Assembly: GCA_949295085.1 (NCBI GenBank)
Contig: CASFJS010000009.1
Span: 1 to 48,443 of the forward strand
Source of the DNA: an uncultured Pseudomonadota bacterium
Lineage (GTDB): Bacteria; Pseudomonadota; Alphaproteobacteria; RF32; CAG-239
Reading direction: 5' to 3'
DNA: 48,443 bases
Shown in pieces: positions 34,476-43,633 of this stretch (the first letter of the stretch is position 1; every line of letters starts with the position of its first letter). Under the pieces are notes generated by a model. It was not told the DNA's origin, searched no databases, and saw only the letters and a list, made by a program, of their open reading frames with translations. The position numbers and the translations under genes are program-made.

Positions 34476-34733
34476 CAAATCCAGAATCTGTTTTGTCTTT
34501 TCATCTTTAAGGCTGTAAAAAATCGTCTGTGCTCGTCGCCGGGTCTTAACGACTCGCAATGCCCTTAAAACGGCCAAATGCTGTGATAATGCCGATTGAC
34601 TTAATCCGACAACCTTTTCTATTTCGCCGACACAGGCTTCTTGTTCGGCAATATAGTACAAAACTTTCAATCTCTTGGCATTGGCCAGAGCCTTTAATAA
34701 CCGCGTTGCCTTGTTTATGGTCTGATCATTCAT
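34458..34733 (-). CDS. ArsR/SmtB-family transcriptional regulator
   Basis: 91-residue winged-helix repressor: LLKALANAKRLKVLYYI, CVGEIEKVVGLSQSALSQHLAVLRALRVVKTRRRAQTIFYSL region. Cys34 lies where metal- or redox-sensing family members carry a Cys in the ELCVCDL/ECSVGEL loop; a second Cys88 lies in the last helix. This pair could be a thiol sensor like BigR/SqrR, although Cys34 aligns to a different position than in those proteins. No obvious target gene is adjacent; it is divergent from xseB-ispA and its 3' end overlaps rnd by 18 bases. Confidence 0.85.
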   Translation of the reverse strand: MNDQTINKATRLLKALANAKRLKVLYYIAEQEACVGEIEKVVGLSQSALSQHLAVLRALRVVKTRRRAQTIFYSLKDEKTKQILDLLCRLF

Positions 34734-34789
34734 GGTCTGTTTTCCTTCCGTACTTCTAATTTAGCAACGGATTATGCCGCAACAACGGA

Positions 34790-34842
34790 TATAATGCTAT
34801 TGAATAGATAGACTTAGGTATTGCTAAACCGAATTTAATTCG
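34790..34842 (+). promoter_or_regulatory. Promoter/operator region between arsR-like gene and xseB
   Basis: A consensus TATAAT (34790-34795) lies about 95 bases upstream of xseB, without a good -35. Downstream is a perfect inverted repeat CGAATTTAATTCG (34830-34842) that could be bound by the divergent ArsR regulator. Assignment is inference. Confidence 0.35.
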
Positions 34843-34888
34843 TTACTATTCTGCTTTGTTAAAATTTATTTTTCAAGGAACCGTTTTA

Positions 34889-35134
34889 ATGGAAAATGAC
34901 CCGATAAAAGAGCTCAGCTTTGAAGAAGCCCTGACCCGGCTGGAAAACATTGTCCGCGAACTTGAAAGCGGCCGCACCAAATTAGATGATGCCGTTGCCG
35001 CCTACGAACAGGCGATGTCCCTGAAACAATTATGTGAATCCAAACTAAAGGCCGCACAGCTTAAAATCGAAAAGCTGGAAATTTCCGCGGATGACAAAGT
35101 ATCTGCCGAAGAATTTACCGTTCCGGAGGCATAA
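34889..35134 (+). CDS. xseB: Exodeoxyribonuclease VII small subunit
   Basis: 81 residues, coiled-coil hairpin protein that multiplies on XseA to form ExoVII. Signature LSFEEALTRLENIVRELESG and LDDAVAAYEQAMSLKQLCESKL are typical. Start chosen at the ATG with CAAGGAA; 11 extra upstream codons are open. ispA starts 6 bases after the stop, a standard pairing. xseA is not in the window. Confidence 0.95.
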   Translation: MENDPIKELSFEEALTRLENIVRELESGRTKLDDAVAAYEQAMSLKQLCESKLKAAQLKIEKLEISADDKVSAEEFTVPEA

Positions 35135-35139
35135 AAGCC

Positions 35140-36033
35140 ATGACCGATTTTGCTGCCACGCTTAAAAGCTTTAGCGCCGAATTTAATGCTAAGTTACCTG
35201 CCTTGTTTAACTTTCCGCACGGCTCCGAACAACAGGCCGCGCGTGCCATGTTTTACTCTTTAAGCAATGGCGGCAAAAGGCTGCGGCCTTTTCTGCTCTG
35301 CCGTACGGCCGCTCTGTTTGGCGTCGCGCCGGAAATATCTTTTCCCGTTGCGGCCTCATTGGAAATGCTGCATACCTACTCCCTGATTCATGACGATCTT
35401 CCGGCCATGGATAACGATGATTTTCGCCGCGGCAAACCAACCTGCCACAAACAATTTGATGAAGCAACGGCCATTCTGGCCGGCGATGGACTGCTGACCT
35501 ATGCCTTTGAAATATTGGCTAAAGCTCCCGGCATCAACGACCCCCTTAAAGCCCGTCTCTGTGGCCTGTTGGCCGAGCGCGCCGGCGCGTTTACCGGTAT
35601 GATTGCCGGCCAGATGCTGGATCTGCAAACCGAACGTTCACCCGAATTATCATCGGAAGAAATCATTAAACATATTGAAGAAATGAAAACCGGCTGTTTA
35701 ATTGCCTATGCCGTTCAAGCCGGCGCCATTCTGGGCAACGCCTCTGCCGACCAATACGCCGCGTTAACTACTTATGCGCGCAAAATCGGCATTGCCTTTC
35801 AAATATCGGATGACATCCTCGATGTTACCGGCGATTCGGCTCTGATGGGCAAAACTTTGGGCAAAGATGCCCGACAAGACAAGTTAACATTTGTTTCACT
35901 CTACGGTCTGGAAAAAGCGCGTCATATCGCCAATACCTTAATCAGCGAGGCAAAAACGTCACTCGGCCGATTCGCCTCCGCTGCCGACGACCTCAAACAC
36001 CTGGCCGATTTTATCATCAGTCGCAATTACTAA
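35140..36033 (+). CDS. ispA: Farnesyl/geranyl diphosphate synthase
   Basis: Chain-elongating prenyl diphosphate synthase, 297 residues. First aspartate-rich motif HDDLPAMDNDDFRRG and second motif FQISDDILD are intact, with GGKRLRPFLL near the N-terminus. GGAGG ribosome site lies within the end of xseB. dxs, which often follows in alphaproteobacteria, is absent; instead a convergent gene overlaps the last 4 bases. Confidence 0.95.
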   Translation: MTDFAATLKSFSAEFNAKLPALFNFPHGSEQQAARAMFYSLSNGGKRLRPFLLCRTAALFGVAPEISFPVAASLEMLHTYSLIHDDLPAMDNDDFRRGKPTCHKQFDEATAILAGDGLLTYAFEILAKAPGINDPLKARLCGLLAERAGAFTGMIAGQMLDLQTERSPELSSEEIIKHIEEMKTGCLIAYAVQAGAILGNASADQYAALTTYARKIGIAFQISDDILDVTGDSALMGKTLGKDARQDKLTFVSLYGLEKARHIANTLISEAKTSLGRFASAADDLKHLADFIISRNY

Positions 36034-37007
36034 TTTTCGTCAATAAAAGTAAGATAAACATACTTAGCCGTCGGCGCCGGACTGTCAATGGCCAGATTGA
36101 GCGGTATTTTTTCTTGCGGGCCGGCGGAAGTTTCTTCAATTTTTCTGTTTTGACTCTGCAGTAAAACCGTATCTTTATCCAAAATCTCTACATGCACCGT
36201 CGGTATATCGATATCCTTATCGGTTTGATTATAAACAAAGCCCTTAATCTCCAGCCGTGAATCTTTGCCTTCCTCCAAAAATTCCCAATTGATGTTTTGA
36301 AATTCCAACCCTTCGCCGGGGATCTTAGCCTTAATACCGAAAGCCCTGTACACCGCATTCAAAAACGGCAATTCCCGCACAATCTGATAACGATTGTTAA
36401 ACAACGATAACGACACAAAAACCAACACAAATATCGTCACATAGATCCATTTGATTTTAAAATGAAAGCCCAAAATATTTTTGATTTGCAACCAAATTTT
36501 TTCATAAAAAGGCAGCTTTTTTTCCTCTGCCAACAACCGCGACGTGTGCTCAGACAATCTTTCAAATATTTTTTCCAGATCAACACTCTCTTCCTCATCG
36601 GCACCGGCGGCATCTTCGTCTTTCTCGTCCGCAGGCCCGACATCTTGTGCTGTTTCTCCGGCAATATTTTTTTCATCAGATTCCGCATCGGACATTTCCG
36701 GTACGGTTTCCTCAACAATCGTATCAAAAGATTTTTCATCCGTTGTTTCTGCCGCTTCCGCTATCGGCCCGTCTTCATCCGTTTGCTTCGTTGCGACGAC
36801 ATTTTCTTCCGTTACCATAGCCTCGTGCAACTGCTCAAACGCAAACTGTTCGTCTTCCGTCTTGCCGGCAAAACCGATATCAAACAACAATTCGTCGGCA
36901 ACAAAAACCTCGCCGCAATTACTGCAGGCCACCTTGCGTGACTTATCGGCAATCAACCGCTCATTTATTTCATAACCGGCATGACATTTCGGACAATATA
37001 TGCGCAT
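36030..37007 (-). CDS. Zinc-ribbon (MJ0042-type) membrane protein with DUF3426-like domain
   Basis: 325 residues. N-terminal zinc ribbon with Cys5, Cys8, Cys28, Cys31 (MRIYCPKCHAGYEI). A long acidic Glu/Asp/Ala linker (about 50-150), one membrane helix (about 190-207, WIYVTIFVLVFVSLSLF) and a C-terminal beta-rich domain outside (LEIKGFVYNQTDKDIDIPTV). This architecture next to ftsEX is common in alphaproteobacteria; its exact role is unknown. GGAGAAAG ribosome site. Confidence 0.85.
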   Translation of the reverse strand: MRIYCPKCHAGYEINERLIADKSRKVACSNCGEVFVADELLFDIGFAGKTEDEQFAFEQLHEAMVTEENVVATKQTDEDGPIAEAAETTDEKSFDTIVEETVPEMSDAESDEKNIAGETAQDVGPADEKDEDAAGADEEESVDLEKIFERLSEHTSRLLAEEKKLPFYEKIWLQIKNILGFHFKIKWIYVTIFVLVFVSLSLFNNRYQIVRELPFLNAVYRAFGIKAKIPGEGLEFQNINWEFLEEGKDSRLEIKGFVYNQTDKDIDIPTVHVEILDKDTVLLQSQNRKIEETSAGPQEKIPLNLAIDSPAPTAKYVYLTFIDEN

Positions 37008-37128
37008 ACACTTTCTCCATCTAAAACCGAATATAAAATGAAAAAGATTTTAATCAAAGCAAAAAAACACTTTATTAAATAAATAATTGACGATATCTTA
37101 TCATATAACTGCAAAGGGAGATTCATAA

Positions 37129-37845
37129 GTGCCGAACGACAATACCAACATTATTGAAATGAGCAATGTCGGCATCCGCTATGATCAGGGGCCGGAGATT
37201 TTGAGCGACATCAAACTGGCGCTGCCGCGCGGGTCTTTTCACTTTTTAACCGGACAAAGCGGCGCCGGAAAGACCTCTCTTTTGAGCCTGATGTATCTGG
37301 CACAAAAACCGAGCCGCGGCCAAATCAGCGTTTTTAACCACAATGTCAGCTTTGCCGACCGCGACCGGTTGGCTTCGCTAAGACGCCGTATCGGCGTCGT
37401 TTTTCAGGATTTTCGTTTAATTGAACACCTGTCGGCTTACGACAACGTCGCTTTGCCGCTGCGGGTCAGCGGCATGGATGAACGTGAAATCCGCAACCGC
37501 GTAACCGAGCTTTTGACCTGGGTAGAGCTGGATGCTCATATGCACGACAAGACTTCGACTCTCTCCGGTGGCGAAAAACAACGTGTCGCCATTGCGCGCG
37601 CCGTTATCAATCGTCCGGACTTGCTTTTGGCGGACGAACCGACCGGCAATGTTGACAATATTATCGCCGGCAAATTAATGAAATTGTTTGTTGAACTTAA
37701 CAAACTCGGAACCACCGTTGTTATCGCCACCCATTCCGACAAAATTATCAACGACTTTGCTTACCCGCGTTTGCATTTGCAAAATCGCGGTTTGCACATT
37801 TACTATCCGTCGGACACATCCACACTGGGGGGTATCCATGTCTAG
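37129..37845 (+). CDS. ftsE: Cell division ATP-binding protein FtsE
   Basis: ATPase of the FtsEX complex that activates septal peptidoglycan hydrolysis. 238 residues. Walker [12 protein letters not shown]-loop [11 protein letters not shown], signature [14 protein letters not shown], Walker [13 protein letters not shown]. The start codon is GTG with AAAGGGAG upstream. Overlaps ftsX by 8 bases. Confidence 0.95.
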   Translation: MPNDNTNIIEMSNVGIRYDQGPEILSDIKLALPRGSFHFLTGQSGAGKTSLLSLMYLAQKPSRGQISVFNHNVSFADRDRLASLRRRIGVVFQDFRLIEHLSAYDNVALPLRVSGMDEREIRNRVTELLTWVELDAHMHDKTSTLSGGEKQRVAIARAVINRPDLLLADEPTGNVDNIIAGKLMKLFVELNKLGTTVVIATHSDKIINDFAYPRLHLQNRGLHIYYPSDTSTLGGIHV

Positions 37846-38752
37846 AGCCCCTCTTATTGCCCGCAAACAGGAACTTCCCCTGAAAAACGAAAACACCTCT
37901 CTGTTTTTACAGGTTATTATATCCATCGCCGTTTTTATTTTTGCCCTGACGCTGTCCGGTGTTTTATCCGTCAACTCCGTTGTCAACAATTGGAACAAAA
38001 GTATTTTGGGCTCGCTTACCGTCCAAATTATCCCCGTTAACGACAGCAACAAAGAAAAAGCACGCGCCGAAACGCTGGCCTATGAAGAAAAAGCGGTTGA
38101 TTTTTTAAAATCCGTCAACGGTATCACCAAAGTAACGCCTTTATCGGACAATCAGTTAAACGATTTATTGCGCCCCTGGCTGGGCGACGGCATCAACATC
38201 GGCGAACTTCCGGCTCCGCGGATTATTGATGTCCGTATTGACCCGGATGCCGAAATTGACTTTATTCAACTGGCTCAGGATCTGGCAAATGCCTCTCCCC
38301 AAGCCTCTCTGGACAGCCATAAACTGTGGCTCAACAAACTCATCGCTTTTGCCGATGGTCTTAATCTTATTGCAACGACCATCTTGGTTTTAATATCCGC
38401 CATCACTTCCGGAGCCATATTTTATACCACGCAAATGAGCCTCGGATTGCATCACAATATTATTGAGATTTTGCACATTATCGGTGCCAAAGATACCTAC
38501 ATTGCCCAGCAATATGCCAAACGCATGGCTTTCCTCGGGTTTATTGGCGGGGTTATCGGTCTGCTCTTTGCGATTCCGGCCATTTTCTTTATCGGGAATC
38601 TGGCTTTATCCGTCGAGGGCGGTATCATCAGCGAAGCCGGCATGAATATCAGCGATTGGATAACCGTTATGGCCCTGCCTTTGTTCTCTATGCTGATATC
38701 CATGTTGACAGCCTATTACACGGTAAAAAAGACCTTAAAGAAAATGCCATGA
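37838..38752 (+). CDS. ftsX: Cell division permease-like protein FtsX
   Basis: Membrane half of FtsEX. 304 residues from [14 protein letters not shown], the ATG overlapping the ftsE end. Four membrane helices: about 26-48, then a periplasmic loop, then about 168-190, 220-245 and 270-295. Loop contains VKSVNGITKVTPLSD-like FtsX pattern (FLKSVNGITKVTPLS). Ends in ATGA with the next gene. Confidence 0.92.
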   Translation: MSRAPLIARKQELPLKNENTSLFLQVIISIAVFIFALTLSGVLSVNSVVNNWNKSILGSLTVQIIPVNDSNKEKARAETLAYEEKAVDFLKSVNGITKVTPLSDNQLNDLLRPWLGDGINIGELPAPRIIDVRIDPDAEIDFIQLAQDLANASPQASLDSHKLWLNKLIAFADGLNLIATTILVLISAITSGAIFYTTQMSLGLHHNIIEILHIIGAKDTYIAQQYAKRMAFLGFIGGVIGLLFAIPAIFFIGNLALSVEGGIISEAGMNISDWITVMALPLFSMLISMLTAYYTVKKTLKKMP

Positions 38753-39315
38753 TCAAAAAAAGCATTTTAACGATAAGCCTGATCATTGTGTTGTCATGGG
38801 CGGCCGGAATATTGATTTTTGCTTGGAAAATAAACCATCTTCCGGTCAGTTCCGATCGTAAAACGGATGCAATTATTGCCCTGACGGGCGGCCGCAATCG
38901 CATTGCCGAGGCGGTCAGCCTGCTTAAACAGGGTTTGGCCGAACGTCTTTTTATATCCGGAGTCGATAAAGATATTTCCTTACAAAACATCAACAACACC
39001 CAAAAACTCGATATTGCCGATTATCTTCACATTGACATCGGCCACAATGCTTCCAATACCTTTGAAAACGCCGAAGAAACCAGACAGTGGGTCATTAATC
39101 ATCAGATTCGCTCCATCCGTTTGGTCACGTCAAATTACCATGTTTTCCGCTCATTAATTGAGTTTGAGGACCAAAACCCGGAGCTTGAAATCATCCCGCA
39201 TCCGGTATATTCCGAAAATATTGAAAAAAAATGGTGGACGAGTTGGCAAACTTTCTCGCTTATTTTTAAAGAATATAATAAATTCTTATATGCCTATCTG
39301 CGAAGTATTTTTTAA
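38749..39315 (+). CDS. YdcF/ElyC-like DUF218 membrane protein
   Basis: 188 residues from MIKKSILTISLII, start overlapping the ftsX stop (ATGA). One N-terminal membrane helix (about 5-25). The DUF218 domain follows with DAIIALTGGRNRIAEAVSLL, LFISGVDKD, ASNTFENAEETRQW and VTSNYHVFRS, the family motifs. Related proteins act in envelope metabolism, but the reaction is undefined. Forms a conserved order with plsC and DUF2125. Confidence 0.88.
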   Translation: MIKKSILTISLIIVLSWAAGILIFAWKINHLPVSSDRKTDAIIALTGGRNRIAEAVSLLKQGLAERLFISGVDKDISLQNINNTQKLDIADYLHIDIGHNASNTFENAEETRQWVINHQIRSIRLVTSNYHVFRSLIEFEDQNPELEIIPHPVYSENIEKKWWTSWQTFSLIFKEYNKFLYAYLRSIF

Positions 39316-39334
39316 CCCAACATAAGGATATTTC

Positions 39335-40090
39335 ATGCTGTTTATTCGTTCTTTATGTCTCAACATTGCCTGTTACGGTATTATTGCCGCCGGCTGTGTT
39401 CTCAACTCAATCCTTGGCCTGTTTTCACGTGAATTTATCATCTGGTTTTGGAATCACACTTTTATTCCGGCAGTCGTTTGGTCGTTAAAATACATCGGCG
39501 GATTGACCATCGAAATCCGCGGAGCGCAATATCTCAACCAAACATCGGGAATTTATGCCGGCAAACATGAATCGGCTGTTGAAACTTATGTTTTAAGCAA
39601 CTATCTCAAACGCGCCACGTTTGTCATGAAAAAAGAACTGACTTACATTCCGGTTTTTGGTTGGGCTCAGGCGCTCTACGGCATGATACCGATTAACCGC
39701 TCTGCCGGCGCCGCCGCCATGAAAGATATGCTGCGTCATGCCGCCAGAATGAATAGCGAACACCGTCCCATCATCATTTTTCCGGAAGGGACGCGTCGCC
39801 GTCCCGGCCAGCCGCCATCATACAAGCCCGGTGTTGCTCTTTTATACCAGCACTTAAATTTACCGGTTATTCCGGTAGCGTCCAACACCGGTTTTTTCTG
39901 GGCAAAAAATTCCTTTTTGCGCTACCCCGGCAAAATCATTTTTGAATTTATGCCGCCGATAGCCCCCGGATTGGATAAAAAATCTTTTATGGAAACCCTG
40001 CAAAACACCATTGAGCAAAAATGCCGCGAACTTAATGACGAAACCATAAAAAACTTTCCTCATTTGCAAAAGATGCTTTATACGGAGTAA
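39335..40090 (+). CDS. plsC: 1-acyl-sn-glycerol-3-phosphate acyltransferase
   Basis: Makes phosphatidic acid from lysophosphatidic acid. 251 residues. Acyltransferase block I is KHESAVET, His78-x4-Glu83 in place of the classical HxxxxD, as in the alphaproteobacterial KHQSAWET subgroup. Block III is IFPEGTRRRPG and block IV LPVIPVASNTG. One N-terminal hydrophobic segment. AAGGA ribosome site. Confidence 0.92.
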   Translation: MLFIRSLCLNIACYGIIAAGCVLNSILGLFSREFIIWFWNHTFIPAVVWSLKYIGGLTIEIRGAQYLNQTSGIYAGKHESAVETYVLSNYLKRATFVMKKELTYIPVFGWAQALYGMIPINRSAGAAAMKDMLRHAARMNSEHRPIIIFPEGTRRRPGQPPSYKPGVALLYQHLNLPVIPVASNTGFFWAKNSFLRYPGKIIFEFMPPIAPGLDKKSFMETLQNTIEQKCRELNDETIKNFPHLQKMLYTE

Positions 40091-40093
40091 AAA

Positions 40094-41170
40094 ATGCAAC
40101 GTTTTTTCATCAAAATATCATCTTTATTCTCGCCGGTTTTATCTTACGTACGCTCCCATGCGGCGGCTGTTTTGGCTTGTTTTTTTTCATTTTGTTTAGT
40201 TTTCGGAACCGTTTATCTTTTGGCTTCCCGCAACATTGCCATCAAACATATCCGTGCACAACTGGAGCAAACCATATCCTGGATGAACGAACTCGGTTTG
40301 GACATGGCTTATGACCACATTGAATTCAATTCTCTGTTTTTTTCCCCTCTTGTCACCATCGATAATCTGCAAATATACAACACCCGCGGTCTAAACAGCT
40401 GGTCTCTTAATTTCAACAAAATCAAAGGCTATCCGAATATTTTCGGCGCGCCACGTCTGCGCTTTGAAACATCAGGCAGCGGACAATTCATATTTAATGA
40501 CTTTGCTTCGGATATGAGCAGCCGCAAAACTTTTTTGGACATCACCACACAAAACCGTCATTTTGACTCTTTAATATTCCACGCCGAAGATATCAATATC
40601 GACAGTTTTGCCAAAATCAAAAAAATTGCCTATCTCTTACAGAGCATTCCCCAACATCGCCTGAACAATTCAACCTATATGCCGAGTTTTGAAAGCCTCT
40701 TTGAGATTAATGACATTGATATCAACGGACTTTTGGACTATCCGTTATCTTCACATCTGACGTTGTTCTATGCCAAAGCCGATATCATCGGCCGTATCAC
40801 CCCGGATGAATACTTATTAACCTCATTGGACACCTGGCTTAAAGAAGGCGGTTTTATTGATGTACCCAACTTAATATTGCAATGGAAGCCTTTGACTTTA
40901 GTCGGCCGGGGCAACATTAATTTTAGCGAAAAATTCTCACCGCGTATTAATTTCAATACTTCATCAAAGGGCATTTTACGTCTGATTAATGATTTACATG
41001 AAAACGGCTTTCTAGACAGCAAAAATGTTTTTGTTGCCAAAATTCTGTTGTCAAACAAAGCTTACAAACTTAATCCGGAAGACGAGGAACTAACAATTTC
41101 AACACCGGTAAGTTATTCCGACGGCAAAATAGCCATTGAAAATTTAACGCTCAAAGATTTCAAGAAATAA
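40094..41170 (+). CDS. DUF2125-family membrane-anchored protein
   Basis: 358 residues. One N-terminal membrane helix (about 22-44), then a large extracytoplasmic beta-rich region (LGLDMAYDHIEFNSLFFSPLVTIDNLQIYN region, SSHLTLFYAKADIIG). This matches the alphaproteobacterial DUF2125 pattern and position after plsC. It may belong to the AsmA-like lipid-transfer class, but that is inference. The GGAG ribosome site overlaps the plsC stop. The 3' end overlaps rsmD by 11 bases. Confidence 0.8.
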   Translation: MQRFFIKISSLFSPVLSYVRSHAAAVLACFFSFCLVFGTVYLLASRNIAIKHIRAQLEQTISWMNELGLDMAYDHIEFNSLFFSPLVTIDNLQIYNTRGLNSWSLNFNKIKGYPNIFGAPRLRFETSGSGQFIFNDFASDMSSRKTFLDITTQNRHFDSLIFHAEDINIDSFAKIKKIAYLLQSIPQHRLNNSTYMPSFESLFEINDIDINGLLDYPLSSHLTLFYAKADIIGRITPDEYLLTSLDTWLKEGGFIDVPNLILQWKPLTLVGRGNINFSEKFSPRINFNTSSKGILRLINDLHENGFLDSKNVFVAKILLSNKAYKLNPEDEELTISTPVSYSDGKIAIENLTLKDFKK

Positions 41171-41699
41171 ATTCGGCAATCAATATCTTTGCCGCCCCAT
41201 ATCGCCGTTCCTCTATCAAACGATATGCCGGCGGCAGGTTGCAGCTTTCGTTTTTTTCAATCTCAATCAGACACAAGGCGCCGGGACGCAAAAGCTTTTC
41301 CGCCGCTCTCAGGGCCGGCTCCGTTAATCCTTGATGATAGGGCGCATCCATAAACAAAACATCAAATTTTTCCGCAAACACCGGCATATTTGTCGCATCA
41401 ACTTTAACAACGGTGATTTTATCATTTTCCGCCGGAAACAACTTAACATTTTTAAGCAAATCCGTTGTGTTGACATCAATCATCGTAACCGCGGCAAACC
41501 CTTGTGACACCGCCTCCAAGGCAAAGGCGCCGCTGCCGGCAAAAACATCAATCAACCGCAAACCGGCAAAATCACCTTTCAACCGATATCGCAAAACATT
41601 AAACAACGCCTCGCGAGCCATATCCGATGTCGGCCGTACCGTTTTTGCCGCCGGAGAGATTAATTTTTTACCACGATACCGACCACCGATAATCCTCAT
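41160..41699 (-). CDS. rsmD: 16S rRNA (guanine966-N2)-methyltransferase RsmD
   Basis: 179 residues. N-terminal signature MRIIGGRYRGKKL, then VRPTSDMAREALFNVL, SAM loop IDVFAGSGAFALEA and the catalytic motif FMDAPY (usually DPPY; here Ala replaces the first Pro). Start overlaps the upstream pseudouridine synthase gene by 4 bases. Confidence 0.94.
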   Translation of the reverse strand: MRIIGGRYRGKKLISPAAKTVRPTSDMAREALFNVLRYRLKGDFAGLRLIDVFAGSGAFALEAVSQGFAAVTMIDVNTTDLLKNVKLFPAENDKITVVKVDATNMPVFAEKFDVLFMDAPYHQGLTEPALRAAEKLLRPGALCLIEIEKNESCNLPPAYRLIEERRYGAAKILIAEFIS

Positions 41700-42418
41700 A
41701 ACTCAAACTTGCTCCCAAGCTGTTCTTTCAATACCTTTTGCGGAACTTCTTTGACCTCGCCTTTTTTCAAACGGCCCAACTGAAACGGTCCGTAAGATAA
41801 CCGAATAAGCCGCGACACCTCCAAACCGGTAAATTTCATCAACTTACGAATTTCGCGGTTTTTACCCTCGGTGAGCGTCACGGACAACCAGCTGTTGGCT
41901 CCCTGCCGGCTCTCGATTTCCGCTTTAACCGGCCCGTAGGATACGCCATCCACCACAACACCTTTTTGCAAATCAGCCAACTTATCCGACCGTACATTTC
42001 CGTAAACCCGCACTTTATAGCGCCGGCTCCAGCCGTTTTCCGGCAATTCCAATTTACGCGACAAAGCGCCGTTATTGGTCAAAAGCAGCAAACCCTCCGA
42101 ATTCAAATCCAACCGCCCGACCGAGATAACCCGCGGCAACGAGGCCGGCAAATGATCAAATACCGTCGCGCGCCCTTTTTCATCTTTATGCGAGGTAACC
42201 AAACCGGCCGGTTTATGATACAGCCATAACCTTGTTTGCTCAACTCGTGATAATCTTTCGCCATCTATGGTAATTTTTTCGTCGCCCTCGACATTAAATG
42301 CCGGACTGACAACAACCTCACCATTAACAATAACACGCCCCTGTTTAATGAGTTTTTCGGCCTCACGCCGCGAACAGGCTCCGGAACGAGCCATCAATTT
42401 TGCAATCCGCATTGTCAT
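41696..42418 (-). CDS. 23S/16S rRNA pseudouridine synthase (RluB/RsuA family)
   Basis: 240 residues. N-terminal S4 domain (MRIAKLMARSGACSRREAEKLIKQGRVIVNG region), then the catalytic domain with GRLDLNSEGLLLLTNNG, where the Asp is the nucleophile, and LTEGKNREIRKLM. Best fit is RluB, but RluE/RsuA-type specificity cannot be excluded. AAAGGAAAG ribosome site; ATGACAATG offers two adjacent starts. Overlaps rsmD by 4 bases. Confidence 0.9.
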   Translation of the reverse strand: MTMRIAKLMARSGACSRREAEKLIKQGRVIVNGEVVVSPAFNVEGDEKITIDGERLSRVEQTRLWLYHKPAGLVTSHKDEKGRATVFDHLPASLPRVISVGRLDLNSEGLLLLTNNGALSRKLELPENGWSRRYKVRVYGNVRSDKLADLQKGVVVDGVSYGPVKAEIESRQGANSWLSVTLTEGKNREIRKLMKFTGLEVSRLIRLSYGPFQLGRLKKGEVKEVPQKVLKEQLGSKFEL

Positions 42419-42485
42419 TTTTTACTTTCCTTTTTTCTTTTCTTCTAGCATAATTCTGTTAAATTACAACAAAAAAGGTCACCCG

Positions 42486-42959
42486 ATGAATCCCGAAGAC
42501 TATATGCGTCAAGCGCTCAATCTTGCCAAACAGGCCGAAACGGCCGATGAAATCCCCATAGGCTGCCTAATTGTTAATCCCGCCGACGATACCATCATCG
42601 CCGCAACACATAACTTAAGCCAGCATTCCGAGGATGCCACGGCTCATGCCGAGATTCTGGCCATCCGTGAAGCCTGCCGCAAACTCGGACAAAACCGGCT
42701 GCGCGACATGGATATCTACGTCACCTTAGAACCCTGCACCATGTGTGCCGCAGCCATATCTTTTGCCCGTTGTCATCATCTGTATTTCGGCGCCTATGAT
42801 ACAAAAGGCGGTGCCGTGGTAAACGGGGTTCGTTTTTACGAGCAGCCGACATGTCATCATCGTCCGCAAATAACCGGCGGTATTTTAGAAAACGAATGTG
42901 CCGAATTGCTGCAAAACTTCTTTAAAGCCAAACGTCGATCCGGCAAAAAAAACAATTAA
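42486..42959 (+). CDS. tadA: tRNA-specific adenosine deaminase TadA
   Basis: Converts A34 to inosine in tRNA-Arg. 157 residues from MNPEDYMRQALNLA; the frame is open far upstream but only as antisense to the pseudouridine synthase gene. Zinc site HAE (His54, Glu56) and PCTMC (Cys84, Cys87). C-terminal NGVRFYEQPTCHHRPQITGGI fits TadA. Divergent from the pseudouridine synthase gene. Confidence 0.94.
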   Translation: MNPEDYMRQALNLAKQAETADEIPIGCLIVNPADDTIIAATHNLSQHSEDATAHAEILAIREACRKLGQNRLRDMDIYVTLEPCTMCAAAISFARCHHLYFGAYDTKGGAVVNGVRFYEQPTCHHRPQITGGILENECAELLQNFFKAKRRSGKKNN

Positions 42960-42970
42960 AATCAAAACCG

Positions 42971-43624
42971 TTATTTTTGCATTTTCAACAAAGCTTCAAG
43001 AAGCTGCTCTGGTTCGTCAACAATACTCGGTGCTCCGATAGCTTGTAAAGATTGTCTGTCCCGAAACCCCCATGATACACAAATACAATCAAGGCCGGAA
43101 TTTTTTGCCGTTGCCAAATCAACCTCAGAATCTCCGACATAAACAGCCTCCTCTTTGGTGGCCTTAAGTCTCTTTAAAGCCGTCAAAACCATATCGGGAC
43201 ATGGCTTGCGTTTCAATCCTTCCTGCTCACCCAGCGCCAAATCAACAAACGGATAATACGCCGCGGTAAGCTCCTGTACCGCATTGTCAATCTTATTGGA
43301 AACAATGGCTTGTTTCCAGCCCTTTTGGCGCAATTGAGCCATAACTTTTTCAATACCGTCATACGGCTTGGTCTTATCATTCATATGCTGCTGATAATAT
43401 TCTTTAAATGTTTCAAAACAATCATCAAACCGCGGATTATTGAGACCGTCCGGAACCGCCAGCTCCATCAAAACTTTAATCCCGTTACCGAGCATCGCCT
43501 TGATTTCCTGCGGCTTATACGGCTTAAATCCATAACTGACCAGGGCATAATTAACGCTATTTTGCAAATCCTCCAACGTGTTTAAAACCGTACCGTCCAT
43601 ATCCCAAATAACCGTGTTTTTCAT
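42971..43624 (-). CDS. HAD-family phosphatase (phosphoglycolate phosphatase-like)
   Basis: 217 residues. HAD motifs: nucleophile DMDGTVLNT (Asp8, Asp10), motif II IVSNK, motif III Lys in KRKPCPDM, motif IV YVGDSEVDLATAKNSG. The cap domain is alpha helical (C1 type). Closest to Gph; pyrophosphatase PpaX or another small-phosphate activity is possible. Convergent with tadA, with 11 bases between stops. Confidence 0.88.
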   Translation of the reverse strand: MKNTVIWDMDGTVLNTLEDLQNSVNYALVSYGFKPYKPQEIKAMLGNGIKVLMELAVPDGLNNPRFDDCFETFKEYYQQHMNDKTKPYDGIEKVMAQLRQKGWKQAIVSNKIDNAVQELTAAYYPFVDLALGEQEGLKRKPCPDMVLTALKRLKATKEEAVYVGDSEVDLATAKNSGLDCICVSWGFRDRQSLQAIGAPSIVDEPEQLLEALLKMQK

Positions 43625-43633
43625 CTCTGTTTC

